From Solirubrobacter pauli (GTDB lineage: Bacteria > Actinomycetota > Thermoleophilia > Solirubrobacterales > Solirubrobacteraceae), in assembly GCF_003633755.1 (NCBI RefSeq), contig NZ_RBIL01000001.1:62001-126000 (forward strand): DNA of 64,000 bases. The letters are read 5' to 3'. This document shows positions 48,286-56,630 of this stretch, one piece after another. The notes under the pieces were generated by a model. It was not told where the DNA came from and searched no databases. It saw only the letters and a list, made by a program, of their open reading frames with translations. Within the stretch, counting starts at the first letter, position 1; the number at the start of each line of letters is the position of its first letter. The position numbers and the translations under genes were made by a program.

Positions 48286-50774
48286 AGATGAAGCGCGCAC
48301 TGATGCTCGCGCTGTCCGCCGCGGCGCTGCTCGCGCCCGCGGCGGCGCAGGCCCGCACGGACGACCTCGCCAAGCCGATCGTGTTCCTCACCGGCGGCGA
48401 CGAGCTGTCCTGCTCGACCTTCTCCCCCATGCAGGCGGCGTTCGAGAAGTTCAACACCACGGTCGCGGGCGCCAAGGTGCAGCTCGCCGGGACGATGCGG
48501 ACCGTCGGCGTGAACGGGTCCAGCGGCTGCACCGCGACGCTGCCGTCCTCGGGCGGCGCGTCGATCGAGCAGCTCGGCGACCAGTTCGCCACGTGGGTCG
48601 TCGGCCAGTACGACGACAAGACGATCGATGTGGTCGCCTTCGGGCGCGGCGGGCTGATCCTGCGCAGCGCGCTCGCACAGCGGCCCAAGCTCCGCGTCGA
48701 GGACGCGGTGACGATCGGCACGCCACACGCCGGCTCCACCCTGCACCGCAACCCGCAGGGTGACGGGGGCACCGACTGGTCGGTGATCGCCTCCGCCGCG
48801 GACGCGGTCGTGCCGGTGGCCAGCGCCATCGACATGGACGCCGCGCACAAGACGATCTACGCGAAGGTCACGCGCGAGCAGCTGCTCACGGACGCGTCGA
48901 CCAAGCGCAACCTGGCGATCCAGTACTCCCACGACGGGCTCGAGTTCCAGCCGTCCACCGGCGCGCCGCATCCGATCCAGCGCGTCGGCGAGGACCTCGT
49001 GTTCGGCAGCGACGGTGGTGGCGGCGGCTGCGCGTTCGCGGCCACGCAGCCGCACGAGTGCGGTGTCACGCCGATCATCATGCTCCCCGGGTTCGGCGCG
49101 TCCGAGCTGGTCTGCGACGAGGGCGGCAGCACGACCAACCTGTGGCCGGGCGCGATCAGCTGGGGGCCGAAGTTCCGCACGATGGCGCTCAACGCGCAGG
49201 GCACCGGGCCGGAGGTCAGCACCGAGTGCACGACGAGCATCCGGCCGACCGGCAACGCGCTCGAGTGCGTGCTCGCCTGCCGCAAGGACATCCACGCCGA
49301 CTCGGTCGACTGGCTCAAGCGGATCGGCGGCCCGCACACCTACGTCTTCGGCTGGGACTTCCGCAAAGGCCCGGACAAGACGCTCAGGCGGCTCGACGCG
49401 TTCATCGACAAGGTCCGGCGTGACCACGCGGCGACGAAGGTCGCGATCGTCAGCCACTCCTACGGCGGCCTGCTCACGCGCTGGTACGTCGACGACCCGG
49501 ACCGCGCGCAGAAGATCGCCCGCGTCGCCAACTTCGGCTCCCCGTACTGGGGCGCGCCGAAGGCCTGGTTCGCGGTCGCCTACGGCTACGAGACGCCGAC
49601 CTGGGAGATGTCCGACAACATCGTCGACAACGCCAACTTCCTCCACTGGACCCGCAACCTGACCGGGATGTACTACCTGTTCCCGGGCCAGGCGTGGTTC
49701 GACCACATCCCCGGCAAGGGCAGCGCCTGGCTGGAGGTCAACGAGGCGCCGATGCGCAACACCACGCAGGCGGCGTGGGCGATCGGCCAGGCGGGCGGCA
49801 ACGAGGCGTTGGCGAAGACCGTCGCCGCCGGCCACAAGGACCACATCGACGGCTTCAAGACGTACGGGGGCGCGATCGACTGGCGCATCTTCGTGGGCTC
49901 CGAGAAGCCGACGATGGGTCACGTCCGCGCCTACACCGACGACACCGACCCGCAGTTCTCGTGGATCAACGGCGACGGCACCGTGCCGCTGGTCTCCCAG
50001 CGGCAGTCGTTCCGTGCCGGCGACCGGCAGATGGGCGACCAGGTCAAGACGTACAACTTCTGCGACGTCAGCCACATGGGCGAGATGGAGGACGAGGACA
50101 TCCAGGAGGCGGTCACGCCGTTCATCACGACCGGAGCGAACCCGGTCGTCGACGGCGAGACGCTGCGCGACGACCCCTGCCCGCTGGACACCAGCGAGTA
50201 CGAGTTCGAGGGCGACGAGGACGACAAGTCGATCTCGATCTCCGAGGGCATCGAGGGCGTCAAAGCCAGCCGCGCACCGTCCCAGACGCCGGCGGCCACG
50301 GGTCCGATGTCGCTCGACGACGCCGAGCTCGCCGGGCTCGTCGACGTCGTGCGCGTGCCGGGCGCGCTGCGCTTCGTCACCACCACCCGCAAGCCGCTGA
50401 CGGTGCGCGCCGCCGGCACCGGCACCGTGACCGTCACGCCGATCACCGGCGACGGCAAGGAGGGCAAGCCGCGCGTGTACGACCTCGGCGCGACGCCGAT
50501 CGCGATCGCCGCCGACGGCGCCAAGACCCGCTCCGCGGCTCCCTCGCGGGCGGCGGACACGCGGGCCCCGCGGACGACCGCGATCATCAAGCGCGGCAAG
50601 CTCCGCGTGAAGGCCAAGGACGCCTCCGGCATCAAGGTCACGCTCGTCCAGGTGGGCAAGCGCCGGCCGCAGGTCTACAAGCGGCCGCTGCGCGTGGGCG
50701 CGCAGGCGAAGGTGCGCGTGTGGTCGGTCGACACGGCAGGCAACACCGAGCGCAAGCGGCTCGTCAAGCGCTGA
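48282..50774 (+). CDS. Secreted LCAT-like lipase with two hydrolase modules (operon gene 4)
   Basis: 830 residues (GTG at 48282, or ATG at 48288). A signal peptide ends near AAAQA. A first alpha/beta-hydrolase-like module (~30-200) has VVAFGRGGLILRS, where the nucleophile Ser is replaced (GxSxG becomes GRG), so it looks inactive. The second (~262-610) is an LCAT/PGAP1-type lipase: oxyanion region IIMLPGFGASELVC, nucleophile S393 in VSHSYGGLLTRW, likely Asp565 in INGDGTVPLVS and His598 in VSHMGEM. An acidic linker and an Ig-like C-terminus follow. It probably acts on lipids or acyl esters outside the cell. A stop-codon hairpin ends the operon. Confidence 0.82.
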   Translation: MKMKRALMLALSAAALLAPAAAQARTDDLAKPIVFLTGGDELSCSTFSPMQAAFEKFNTTVAGAKVQLAGTMRTVGVNGSSGCTATLPSSGGASIEQLGDQFATWVVGQYDDKTIDVVAFGRGGLILRSALAQRPKLRVEDAVTIGTPHAGSTLHRNPQGDGGTDWSVIASAADAVVPVASAIDMDAAHKTIYAKVTREQLLTDASTKRNLAIQYSHDGLEFQPSTGAPHPIQRVGEDLVFGSDGGGGGCAFAATQPHECGVTPIIMLPGFGASELVCDEGGSTTNLWPGAISWGPKFRTMALNAQGTGPEVSTECTTSIRPTGNALECVLACRKDIHADSVDWLKRIGGPHTYVFGWDFRKGPDKTLRRLDAFIDKVRRDHAATKVAIVSHSYGGLLTRWYVDDPDRAQKIARVANFGSPYWGAPKAWFAVAYGYETPTWEMSDNIVDNANFLHWTRNLTGMYYLFPGQAWFDHIPGKGSAWLEVNEAPMRNTTQAAWAIGQAGGNEALAKTVAAGHKDHIDGFKTYGGAIDWRIFVGSEKPTMGHVRAYTDDTDPQFSWINGDGTVPLVSQRQSFRAGDRQMGDQVKTYNFCDVSHMGEMEDEDIQEAVTPFITTGANPVVDGETLRDDPCPLDTSEYEFEGDEDDKSISISEGIEGVKASRAPSQTPAATGPMSLDDAELAGLVDVVRVPGALRFVTTTRKPLTVRAAGTGTVTVTPITGDGKEGKPRVYDLGATPIAIAADGAKTRSAAPSRAADTRAPRTTAIIKRGKLRVKAKDASGIKVTLVQVGKRRPQVYKRPLRVGAQAKVRVWSVDTAGNTERKRLVKR

Positions 50775-50783
50775 CGAGCCGCT
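50755..50783 (+). terminator. Hairpin terminator of the four-gene operon
   Basis: AGCGGCTCGTCA (50755-50766) and TGACGAGCCGCT (50772-50783) form a perfect 12-bp stem with a 5-nt loop. The stop codon (50772-50774) lies in the second arm. No comparable hairpin was noticed at the gene junctions within the operon. Confidence 0.65.
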
Positions 50784-50802
50784 CGCAAGCGCCGACGGAG
50801 GT

Positions 50803-51917
50803 TCAGCCCTGGTCACGCCCGTTGCTCAGGTAGCGGGCGTGGAGCTGACCACACGCGCTGTCGACCTCCGCGCCCGCCTGCCGCCGGCGGGTGGCGTGGA
50901 CGCCGCTCGCCCGCAGGTGGGCGAGGAAGGCGTCGACGGCCCTCGGCGGGGGCGGCGCATACGTCGGGTCGGCGCCGGTCGCCGGGTTGTAGGCGATCAC
51001 GCTCACGTGGAACAGCTCCGGGCGTGCCTGCGCGTGGACGAGCCGCGCGAGCTCGGTGGCGTGCGCCCGCGAGTCGTTGACCCGTCGATCAGCAGGTACG
51101 CGAGGTACGCCTTGCGGCGGGACGTGACCACATGGCGGTCGAGCACGTCGAGGTTCTCGGCCAGCGGGTAGCGACGTTCGAGCGGGATGAGCTCCGCGCG
51201 CTGGTCGGGGAAGGGCGAGTGGACCGAGAGCGTCACCGTGACCTGGGGTTGGGTCGTCGTGAGCGCTCGTAGCCGGGGAGCGAGTCCGACGGTCGAGACG
51301 GTGACGCGACGCGGGGAGAGCCCCGTCTCACGCAGCCGGGCCAGCGCGTCGAGCAGCCGCGGGTTGGCGAGCGCCTCCCCCATGCCCATGAACGCGACGC
51401 TGTCGGGCCGCTGCCCACGCCATACGGGATGGACGACCTGCCCGTGGATCTCGTCGACGCTGAGGTTGCGGCGCAGCCCGACCGCCCCGGTCGCGCAGAA
51501 CGTGCAGCCCAGTCCACAGCCGGCCTGAGAGCTCACGCACAGGCTCGTCCAACCGCGCCGGTAGCGTGTCAGCACGCTCTCGAAGCGTGCGCCCGACGCG
51601 GTCTCGAACAGGGCCTTCTCCATCGCCTCCGCGCGTTGCACGGCGACGAGCCGGAGCGGCACGAGCCACGGCCCGAACTGCTGGGTGAGCGCCGCTCGCA
51701 GCGAGGCCGGAAGGGCGTGGACGTCTTCGAAGCGTGCGGCGCGGCCCTGGTGGAGCGCGTCGCTGATCTGGCGGAAGCGGTACGGCGGGGCGCCGTGCGC
51801 TTCCAGGAAGGCGCGCAGGGCTTCCAGCCGCCCGGTGGGCGGAGGGTTGGGCAGCGCGGACACGCTGTCGCGGTCTCGCTCGGTCGCGGGGACGCGCGGG
51901 TGCATGACACCGGTCAT
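50803..51917 (-). pseudogene. rlmN: rlmN-type 23S rRNA methyltransferase gene with a frameshift
   Basis: A radical-SAM methyltransferase of the RlmN/Cfr family, which methylates A2503 of 23S rRNA (and, for RlmN, tRNA A37). The first part (from the ATG at 51917) has the CxxxCxxC cluster in SSQAGCGLGCTFCATGAVGL and GMGEALANPRLLDAL. At LLIDG the frame is lost, and the remaining part (SVIAYNPATGADPTYAPPPP to DSACGQLHA with the conserved Cys) continues in another frame. Restoring one base in the GGG run at 51081-51083 gives LIDGVNDS, the family consensus, and a 371-residue protein. It is either a natural inactivating deletion or a sequencing error in a G run. Confidence 0.8.
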
Positions 51918-52180
51918 GGGTTGGCCTTTCGATGAGGGCGGACGCCGCGACGACGTGCCGCGGCGAAGAGCGAAGACGGACATTCGCGAGCGACCGGGAG
52001 GTCCCGGCCGGTCAGTCAGGGCGAATGTCAGTCAGCGCTGCGCATACGGCGGCTCGCAAGAGCCGACAGGCAATGTAGAAGGTCGCGCGCGGCGAGGACG
52101 ACGCGAGCAGCGCCCATTCGTGCCGGTCTCTCGCTGCCGGTGAGACTGCCACCCGCTGTCCAGACCTACCGTCGGCTTCG
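51918..52180. other. Divergent intergenic region before rlmN
   Basis: No supported gene. It contains the direct repeat GTCAGTCAG at 52011-52019 and 52027-52035 (16-bp period) and a tight hairpin CCGGGA/TCCCGG (51994-51999 and 52002-52007). An in-frame ATG at 51983 could add 22 residues to the rlmN product, but that extension is low-complexity. Confidence 0.4.
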
Positions 52181-53506
52181 ATGACGCAGCCGCTCGAGCA
52201 CGCCGCGCGCCGGCGGACGGACACCGTGCGCAGGCGGACGTACGACCTGCTGCGCGCGCACGGGATGACGACGATCTTCGGCAACCCCGGCTCGACGGCG
52301 TTCCAGAACAAGACGCCGCTGATCGTCACCGCCGGGCAGCAGCGGCGCGACATGCTCCTGCTCGAGCCGTACCTCAGCAACGTCGACGCCACGGCCCTGC
52401 GTGAAGTGGGCGTACGAGCCGACGCGCCCGCAGGACGTCCCCGCGGCGATCGAGCGTGCGATCGCCGTCGCGCAGCAACCGGCGGCCGGCCCGGTGTTCT
52501 TCTCCCTGCCGCTCGACGACTGGGACGAGCCGGCCGGCGGGAGCGCCGTCGTGCGGACGGTCGCGACCCGTGTCGCGCCGGACCCCGTGCGGCTCGGCGC
52601 GTTCGCGGACGCCGTGGGGCAGGCGGCTGCGCCGGTCCTGATCCTCGGTGCCGGCGTCGCGCGCTCACAGGGCTGGGAGGCGGCGATCACGTTGGCGGAG
52701 GCGCTCCGGGCGCCCGTCTGGACGGCGCCGGCCTGCGAACGCACGCCGTTCCCGGAGGACCATCCACTCTACGCGGGCGTGCTGCCGTTCGCGATCGGCC
52801 CGCTCGCCGAGCAGCTCCGCGGGCACGACCTCGGCCTGGTCGTCGGTGCGCCGGTGTTCCGGTACTACCCGTACGTGCCCGGCCCGTACGTGCCCGCGGG
52901 GATGCGCCTGCTGCACATCTCCGACGACCCGGGGAGACGGCGAGGGCGCCGGTCGGCGACAGCCTGGTCGGCGACCGGCGCCCTCGCGCTCGACGCGCTC
53001 GTCGAGCGCCTCGCCCGCCGCCGGAGCACCGCACCGGTGGCGCAGCCGCGCCGCTCGCGTCGAGCCGGGTCCCCGGATGGCTCACGCCGTGGCGGGCTGA
53101 CGCCGGCGCCGGTCTTCGCCGCGATCGACGAGGTCCGGCCGCCGCACGCGGTGCTCGTGGAAGAGAGCCCGTCCAGCCACCGCGAGCTGCAGGCGGCGTG
53201 GCCGATCACCGAGCCGGACATGTCCAGCCCGGGCAGGTCCAGGCCGGGGACACCGGGCGTGTGCTCGAGTGTGGACGGCGGCGCGAGCCGGGCTGCCCGT
53301 GCTGGTCGTCGTCATGCGCAACGGGGACTACGCGATCCTGAAGGCGTTCGCCGAGCATCGTCTCGATCGCACGGGGGTTCGGCTGCGAAGCGCATCGGCT
53401 CGACGACCTCGGCGCGATCCGGCGAGCGGTCACGGACGCGCCGGGCAAGGCCGTCCCGACCGTCCTCGAGATCCCGATCCGCGCAGCGCCCACGCCGTTG
53501 CTCTGA
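52181..53506 (+). pseudogene. mdlC: Benzoylformate decarboxylase pseudogene
   Basis: Fragments of a thiamine-diphosphate enzyme that decarboxylates benzoylformate (mandelate pathway) are spread over three frames. In order: TVRRRTYDLLRAHGMTTIFG then NPGST (start), a jump to NKTPLIVTAGQQRRDMLLLE (about 65 residues missing, including the region of the catalytic Glu), then in the next frame KWAYEPTRPQDVPAAIERAI to LLHISDDPG. A further shift leads to TPAPVFAAIDEVRPPHAVLV. Then the cofactor-binding region is missing, followed by LPVLVVVMRNGDYAILKAFA and the end GFGCEAHRLDDLGAIRRAVT to PTPLL. Normal length is ~530 residues. With several indels and two lost active-site blocks this is dead. Confidence 0.85.
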
Positions 53507-53520
53507 CACCATCGCGTGCC

Positions 53521-54381
53521 GTGCACGCCTCGACGGTCAGCCGCGCGGTGGAGGCCGCGTCGGCGGTCGCGGCCGCGCAAGGCCTGCGCGTGACCGACGC
53601 CGTCCCCGTGGGGACCGGCAGCAACGTCATCGTGCACCTGCGCCCGGCGCCGGTCGTCGCCCGCGTCATGACCGGCACCGTCGTCCTGCACCGCGACCCG
53701 CGCGCGTGGCTGGCGCGCGAGCTCGACGTCGGGAGGTTCCTGGCCGGTCGCGCGCCTGTGATCGCGCCGACGGAGGAGGCCGACCCGGGTCCATACGAGC
53801 ACGACGGCCTGTGGCTGTCGCTGTGGGAGCACGTGGACGTGCGCGCGGTCCCGCCGGCCGCGGCCGAGACCGGGCGGGCGCTGCGCGACCTGCACGACGC
53901 GCTGGCGCAGTACCCGCGAGCGCTGCCGCCGCGATCGGCGGTGCTGGAGGAGATCGACTGGCTCCTGCGCGCCCTGGGCGACGACGGCTCCGACCTCGCC
54001 GCCGAACGCGACCGGCTCGCCGACTTCATCCGCAGCCAGCACGACGCGCCCGGCCAACGGCCGTTGCACGGCGACGCCTCCTTCTCGAACCTGCTGGCCA
54101 CCGCCGACGGCCCGCGCTGGAACGACTTCGAGGACGTGTGCGTCGGTCCGGTCGAGTGGGACGTCGCAGGCGTGCTGGCGGACGCCCGCGAGCGGCACGG
54201 CTCGGCGTTCGCCGCCGAGGTGCTCGCGGCCTACGGGAACCGCTGCGCTCCCGACGCGCTCGCGCGCGTCGACGCGGTGCACGCGCTGTACGGGACCCTC
54301 TGGCGGCGGTACGCGATCAGGTCGCGAGCCGGGCGAGCGCGGCCCGAACCCGCTGCGGAGCCACGCCGTAGACCTCGATGA
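53521..54381 (+). CDS. Aminoglycoside phosphotransferase-family protein
   Basis: 286 residues of the APH/choline-kinase fold. The N-lobe has VPVGTGSNVIVHLRPAPVVA. The catalytic loop is LHGDASFSNLLATADGPRWN (HGDxxxxN), followed by the metal-binding DFEDVCVGPVEWDVAG. Such kinases phosphorylate small molecules (antibiotics, amines, sugars); the target here is unknown and antibiotic resistance should not be assumed. The GTG at 53521 follows the end of the decarboxylase pseudogene by 14 nt. Its last ~22 codons overlap the convergent DUF1707 gene. Confidence 0.82.
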   Translation: MHASTVSRAVEAASAVAAAQGLRVTDAVPVGTGSNVIVHLRPAPVVARVMTGTVVLHRDPRAWLARELDVGRFLAGRAPVIAPTEEADPGPYEHDGLWLSLWEHVDVRAVPPAAAETGRALRDLHDALAQYPRALPPRSAVLEEIDWLLRALGDDGSDLAAERDRLADFIRSQHDAPGQRPLHGDASFSNLLATADGPRWNDFEDVCVGPVEWDVAGVLADARERHGSAFAAEVLAAYGNRCAPDALARVDAVHALYGTLWRRYAIRSRAGRARPEPAAEPRRRPR

Positions 54382-54883
54382 GGCTGTGGTCGCCACGATC
54401 GGCCATCGCGATCGTGACCGTGGTCGGCGTGACGATCCCGGTCCGCACCATCAGCTCGGCGAAGTCCGATCCCTTCCGCCGCAACACGAGCCGGTCCGGC
54501 CTGCGCTCGACGATCTCGTACCCGTCCTCGTGGAAGACCGGGACGATCTGCTCCATCACCTGCCCTCCGGCATGACGCGGGTTCGCGGGCCCGCGCCACT
54601 GGATCGAGAACGGCAGGTCGCCCGCCATCGCCGGCCGGCAACCCAGCAGTGGCGGGGCCGCAGGGTACGCGGGCGGCGGATGGACCGGAGGCGGCGCCGG
54701 CCGGATCGGCGCGATCGGGAGGTCGTCGACGAGCGCCGCGAGCTCGCCGCGCGTCGTCGCGGCGTACGCGGCCCCGGACCGACGCTCCAGATCCTCGACC
54801 GTCAGACGCCCCTCGGCGGCCGCCGCGCCCAGCAGGCGGACCACGTGCTCACGTTCCGTGTCTGACGCCCGCGTGCGATCCAT
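54317..54883 (-). CDS. DUF1707 domain protein (copy 1)
   Basis: 188 residues. The N-terminal DUF1707 module is clear: MDRTRASDTEREHVVRLLGA, then AAAEGRLTVEDLERRSGAAY and ELAALVDDLP. A Pro-rich linker (PAPPPVHPPPAYPAAPP) joins a ~100-residue C-terminal alpha/beta domain (DGYEIVERRPDRLVLRRKGS, HSLIEVYGVAPQRVRAAL). There is no membrane segment, although many DUF1707 proteins have one. The function of DUF1707 is unknown. A close paralogue lies at 56033. The ATG at 54883 is set by the conserved MDRTRASD start. Confidence 0.82.
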   Translation of the reverse strand: MDRTRASDTEREHVVRLLGAAAAEGRLTVEDLERRSGAAYAATTRGELAALVDDLPIAPIRPAPPPVHPPPAYPAAPPLLGCRPAMAGDLPFSIQWRGPANPRHAGGQVMEQIVPVFHEDGYEIVERRPDRLVLRRKGSDFAELMVRTGIVTPTTVTIAMADRGDHSLIEVYGVAPQRVRAALARLAT

Positions 54884-54935
54884 CGCGACGAACACGGTAC
54901 GCGCTCGTGGACCGAGTTGGCCGCGACGGCGCTCG

Positions 54936-55403
54936 CTAGTCCAGTGCGTAGGACACCGTGCGCGCGTCTTCGTGCGTGACCCGGAAGCCGGCTCGTTCGA
55001 GCGCGCGCCGGGACGGCCGGTTCTCGCGCAGCACGCCGCGCGCGACCACCTGTCGCACATCGGGTTGCCGTCGCAGCGCCTGCGCGGCCGCCCGCACCAG
55101 CTCGGAGCCGTATCCACGGCCGCGATACGCCGCCGACAAGCCGTAGCCGAGCTCGACGCGACCGTCGGCGTCCGGTGCTCCGTGCACGCCGCAGTCACCG
55201 ATCACGACGCCGTCGACGACGACCAGCCAACCGGGCGCGTGCCCGAGCCGAAGCGCCATCCGGAGCCCGTCGCACGTGTCGTCGTGTGGCCAGCCGTCGC
55301 CGGCCTCGACCTGCGCGACGTCACCGTTGACGATCGCCTCGGCCACGGTCCGGCCGATCGGTTCGAGCGTGAGCCGCTCGGTGACGACGCGTTCGAAGTG
55401 CAC
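54936..55403 (-). CDS. GNAT-family N-acetyltransferase (RimJ/RimL type)
   Basis: 155 residues. It begins with TERLTLEPIGRTVAEAIVNG and has the acetyl-CoA motif GYGLSAAYRGRGYGSELVRA (R/QxxGxG/A), followed by VVARGVLRENRPSRRALERA and GFRVTHE. RimJ/L-like enzymes acetylate N-terminal amines of proteins or small molecules in the cytoplasm. The GTG start at 55403 is divergent from the 62-residue gene; both promoters overlap around 55414-55423. Confidence 0.87.
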   Translation of the reverse strand: MHFERVVTERLTLEPIGRTVAEAIVNGDVAQVEAGDGWPHDDTCDGLRMALRLGHAPGWLVVVDGVVIGDCGVHGAPDADGRVELGYGLSAAYRGRGYGSELVRAAAQALRRQPDVRQVVARGVLRENRPSRRALERAGFRVTHEDARTVSYALD

Positions 55404-55417
55404 GGGCGTGCGAAGGG

Positions 55418-55423
55418 TACGCT
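55418..55423 (+). promoter_or_regulatory. Putative -10 box of the 62-residue gene
   Basis: TACGCT ends 6 nt before the ATG at 55430, predicting a leaderless mRNA. The overlapping minus-strand TACCCT (55419-55414) could serve the divergent acetyltransferase. Confidence 0.35.
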
Positions 55424-55429
55424 TCGGCG

Positions 55430-55618
55430 ATGGGACGTTTCATCGCCGATGTCGTCTTCGCCGTCGAGCTCGAGGACGTCACCGAGGGCGGGCGACGGCT
55501 GCACGAGCTGTCCACCCTCGCCGCGACGCTCGGCTTCGAGCTGCAACGCGGCCAGGTCCGCGAGGAGCATCCGTCCGAACCGCCGCAGAGTGACTGGACG
55601 GCCTACGCCCCCGAGTAG
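55430..55618 (+). CDS. Small hypothetical protein (62 aa)
   Basis: Sequence MGRFIADVVFAVELEDVTEG with GRRLHELSTLAATLGFELQR, then an acidic/Pro tail. Probably a small alpha/beta protein; family not recognised. It has G/C third positions and a recognisable leaderless promoter. Its end overlaps the start of the ASCH gene by 29 bp, so the two are likely co-transcribed. Confidence 0.55.
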   Translation: MGRFIADVVFAVELEDVTEGGRRLHELSTLAATLGFELQRGQVREEHPSEPPQSDWTAYAPE

Positions 55619-56033
55619 CCGGCCGGACGTCATCGCGTTCGGCTTCCCGGGTCCGCTGCGCGACACGCTCGTGGCGGCGGTCCTGTCCGGCAAGAAGACC
55701 GCGACCTCGGCGCTGGCGATCGAGTGGGAGCTCGAAGGCGCAGCGATTCCCCGCGTCGGGCAGCGCTTCACGGTCGTCGACTCGGACGAGCGGCCGGTCG
55801 GCCTGATCGAGACGACGGCGGTCGAGGTCATCCGGCTCGGCGACGCCGACCTGCGGCTCGCCCACGACGAAGGCGAGGACTTCGAGGACGTCGCCCAGTG
55901 GCGCGCCGACCACGAGCGCTTCTGGAACGACGAGGTGATCCCGACGCTTCCCGAGGGCGCCGTCCCCGGGCTCACCGACGACACGGAGATCCTCGTCACC
56001 CGGTTCCGCCTGGTGACGACCGGCGACCGGTGA
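55590..56033 (+). CDS. ASCH-domain protein
   Basis: 147 residues from the GTG at 55590. The ASCH (PUA-like) fold is seen in VLSGKKTATSALAIEWELEG, IPRVGQRFTVVDSDERPVGL, IETTAVEVIRLGDADLRLAH and the ending FWNDEVIPTLPEGAVPG with a final beta strand. ASCH domains bind RNA or act as amidohydrolases on acetylated cytidine (YqfB-type); the larger AF1521-like group is uncharacterised. The stop and the next start share one base (TGATG), giving tight coupling to the DUF1707 gene. Confidence 0.82.
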   Translation: MTGRPTPPSSRPDVIAFGFPGPLRDTLVAAVLSGKKTATSALAIEWELEGAAIPRVGQRFTVVDSDERPVGLIETTAVEVIRLGDADLRLAHDEGEDFEDVAQWRADHERFWNDEVIPTLPEGAVPGLTDDTEILVTRFRLVTTGDR

Positions 56034-56620
56034 TGGACCGCACGCGGGCGTCGGACACGGAACGCGAGCGGGTCGTCGAGCTGCTGCGGGAGGCGGCGAC
56101 GCGCGGTCGGATCGGGTTCGAGGAGCTGGAGGAGCGCAGCGCGGCCGCGTACTCGGCAGCGACGCGGAGCGAGCTGGCGGCGTTGATCGAGGATCTGCCC
56201 GCTTCGAGGCGGCCGCCGGTCCCTGAGCCTCCGAGCGACGGCTGGGAGCCGGCTCCGGGCCCACCGGCGGTCCCCACCGCAGCCGGGCCGCGCCACCGCG
56301 CGGTGGCGCCACCGCCCTGGGTGAAGCCGTGGCCGGGGCTTCGCCCGTGGCTTCCGGGCCGCCAGATGTTCTCCGCTCGCTGGAGGACGCCGGCCGACCC
56401 GCGCCACGCGGGCCGGATCATCACCGACCACGTCGTGCCGCTGTTGCGCCGGGAGTCCTACGCCGTCGTCCACCGCACGCTCGACGAGCTGGTGCTGCAG
56501 AACGACCGCGAAGACACGGTGACCATCGAGATGAGCCGTCACCGCGACCACACGGAGACGCACGTCTGGGGTGTCGCGCCGCGCTCGGTGCGTCACGGCC
56601 TGGAGCAGCTGTCCCGCTGA
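56033..56620 (+). CDS. DUF1707 domain protein (copy 2)
   Basis: 195 residues. The DUF1707 module (MDRTRASDTERERVVELLRE, GRIGFEELEERSAAAYSAAT, SELAALIEDLP) is almost identical to that at 54317. A longer Pro/Arg linker and a related C-terminal domain follow (SYAVVHRTLDELVLQN, HTETHVWGVAPRSVRHGLEQ). The paralogous pair flanks the acetyltransferase/ASCH genes in opposite orientation, which suggests a local inverted duplication. It is coupled to the ASCH gene by TGATG. Function unknown. Confidence 0.82.
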   Translation: MDRTRASDTERERVVELLREAATRGRIGFEELEERSAAAYSAATRSELAALIEDLPASRRPPVPEPPSDGWEPAPGPPAVPTAAGPRHRAVAPPPWVKPWPGLRPWLPGRQMFSARWRTPADPRHAGRIITDHVVPLLRRESYAVVHRTLDELVLQNDREDTVTIEMSRHRDHTETHVWGVAPRSVRHGLEQLSR

Positions 56621-56630
56621 CGCGCTCGTC

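Noticed and set aside
53521-54381. Calling the APH-fold protein an antibiotic-resistance gene
   Set aside because: The HGDxxxxN and DFED motifs only show the kinase fold; many family members phosphorylate unrelated metabolites.
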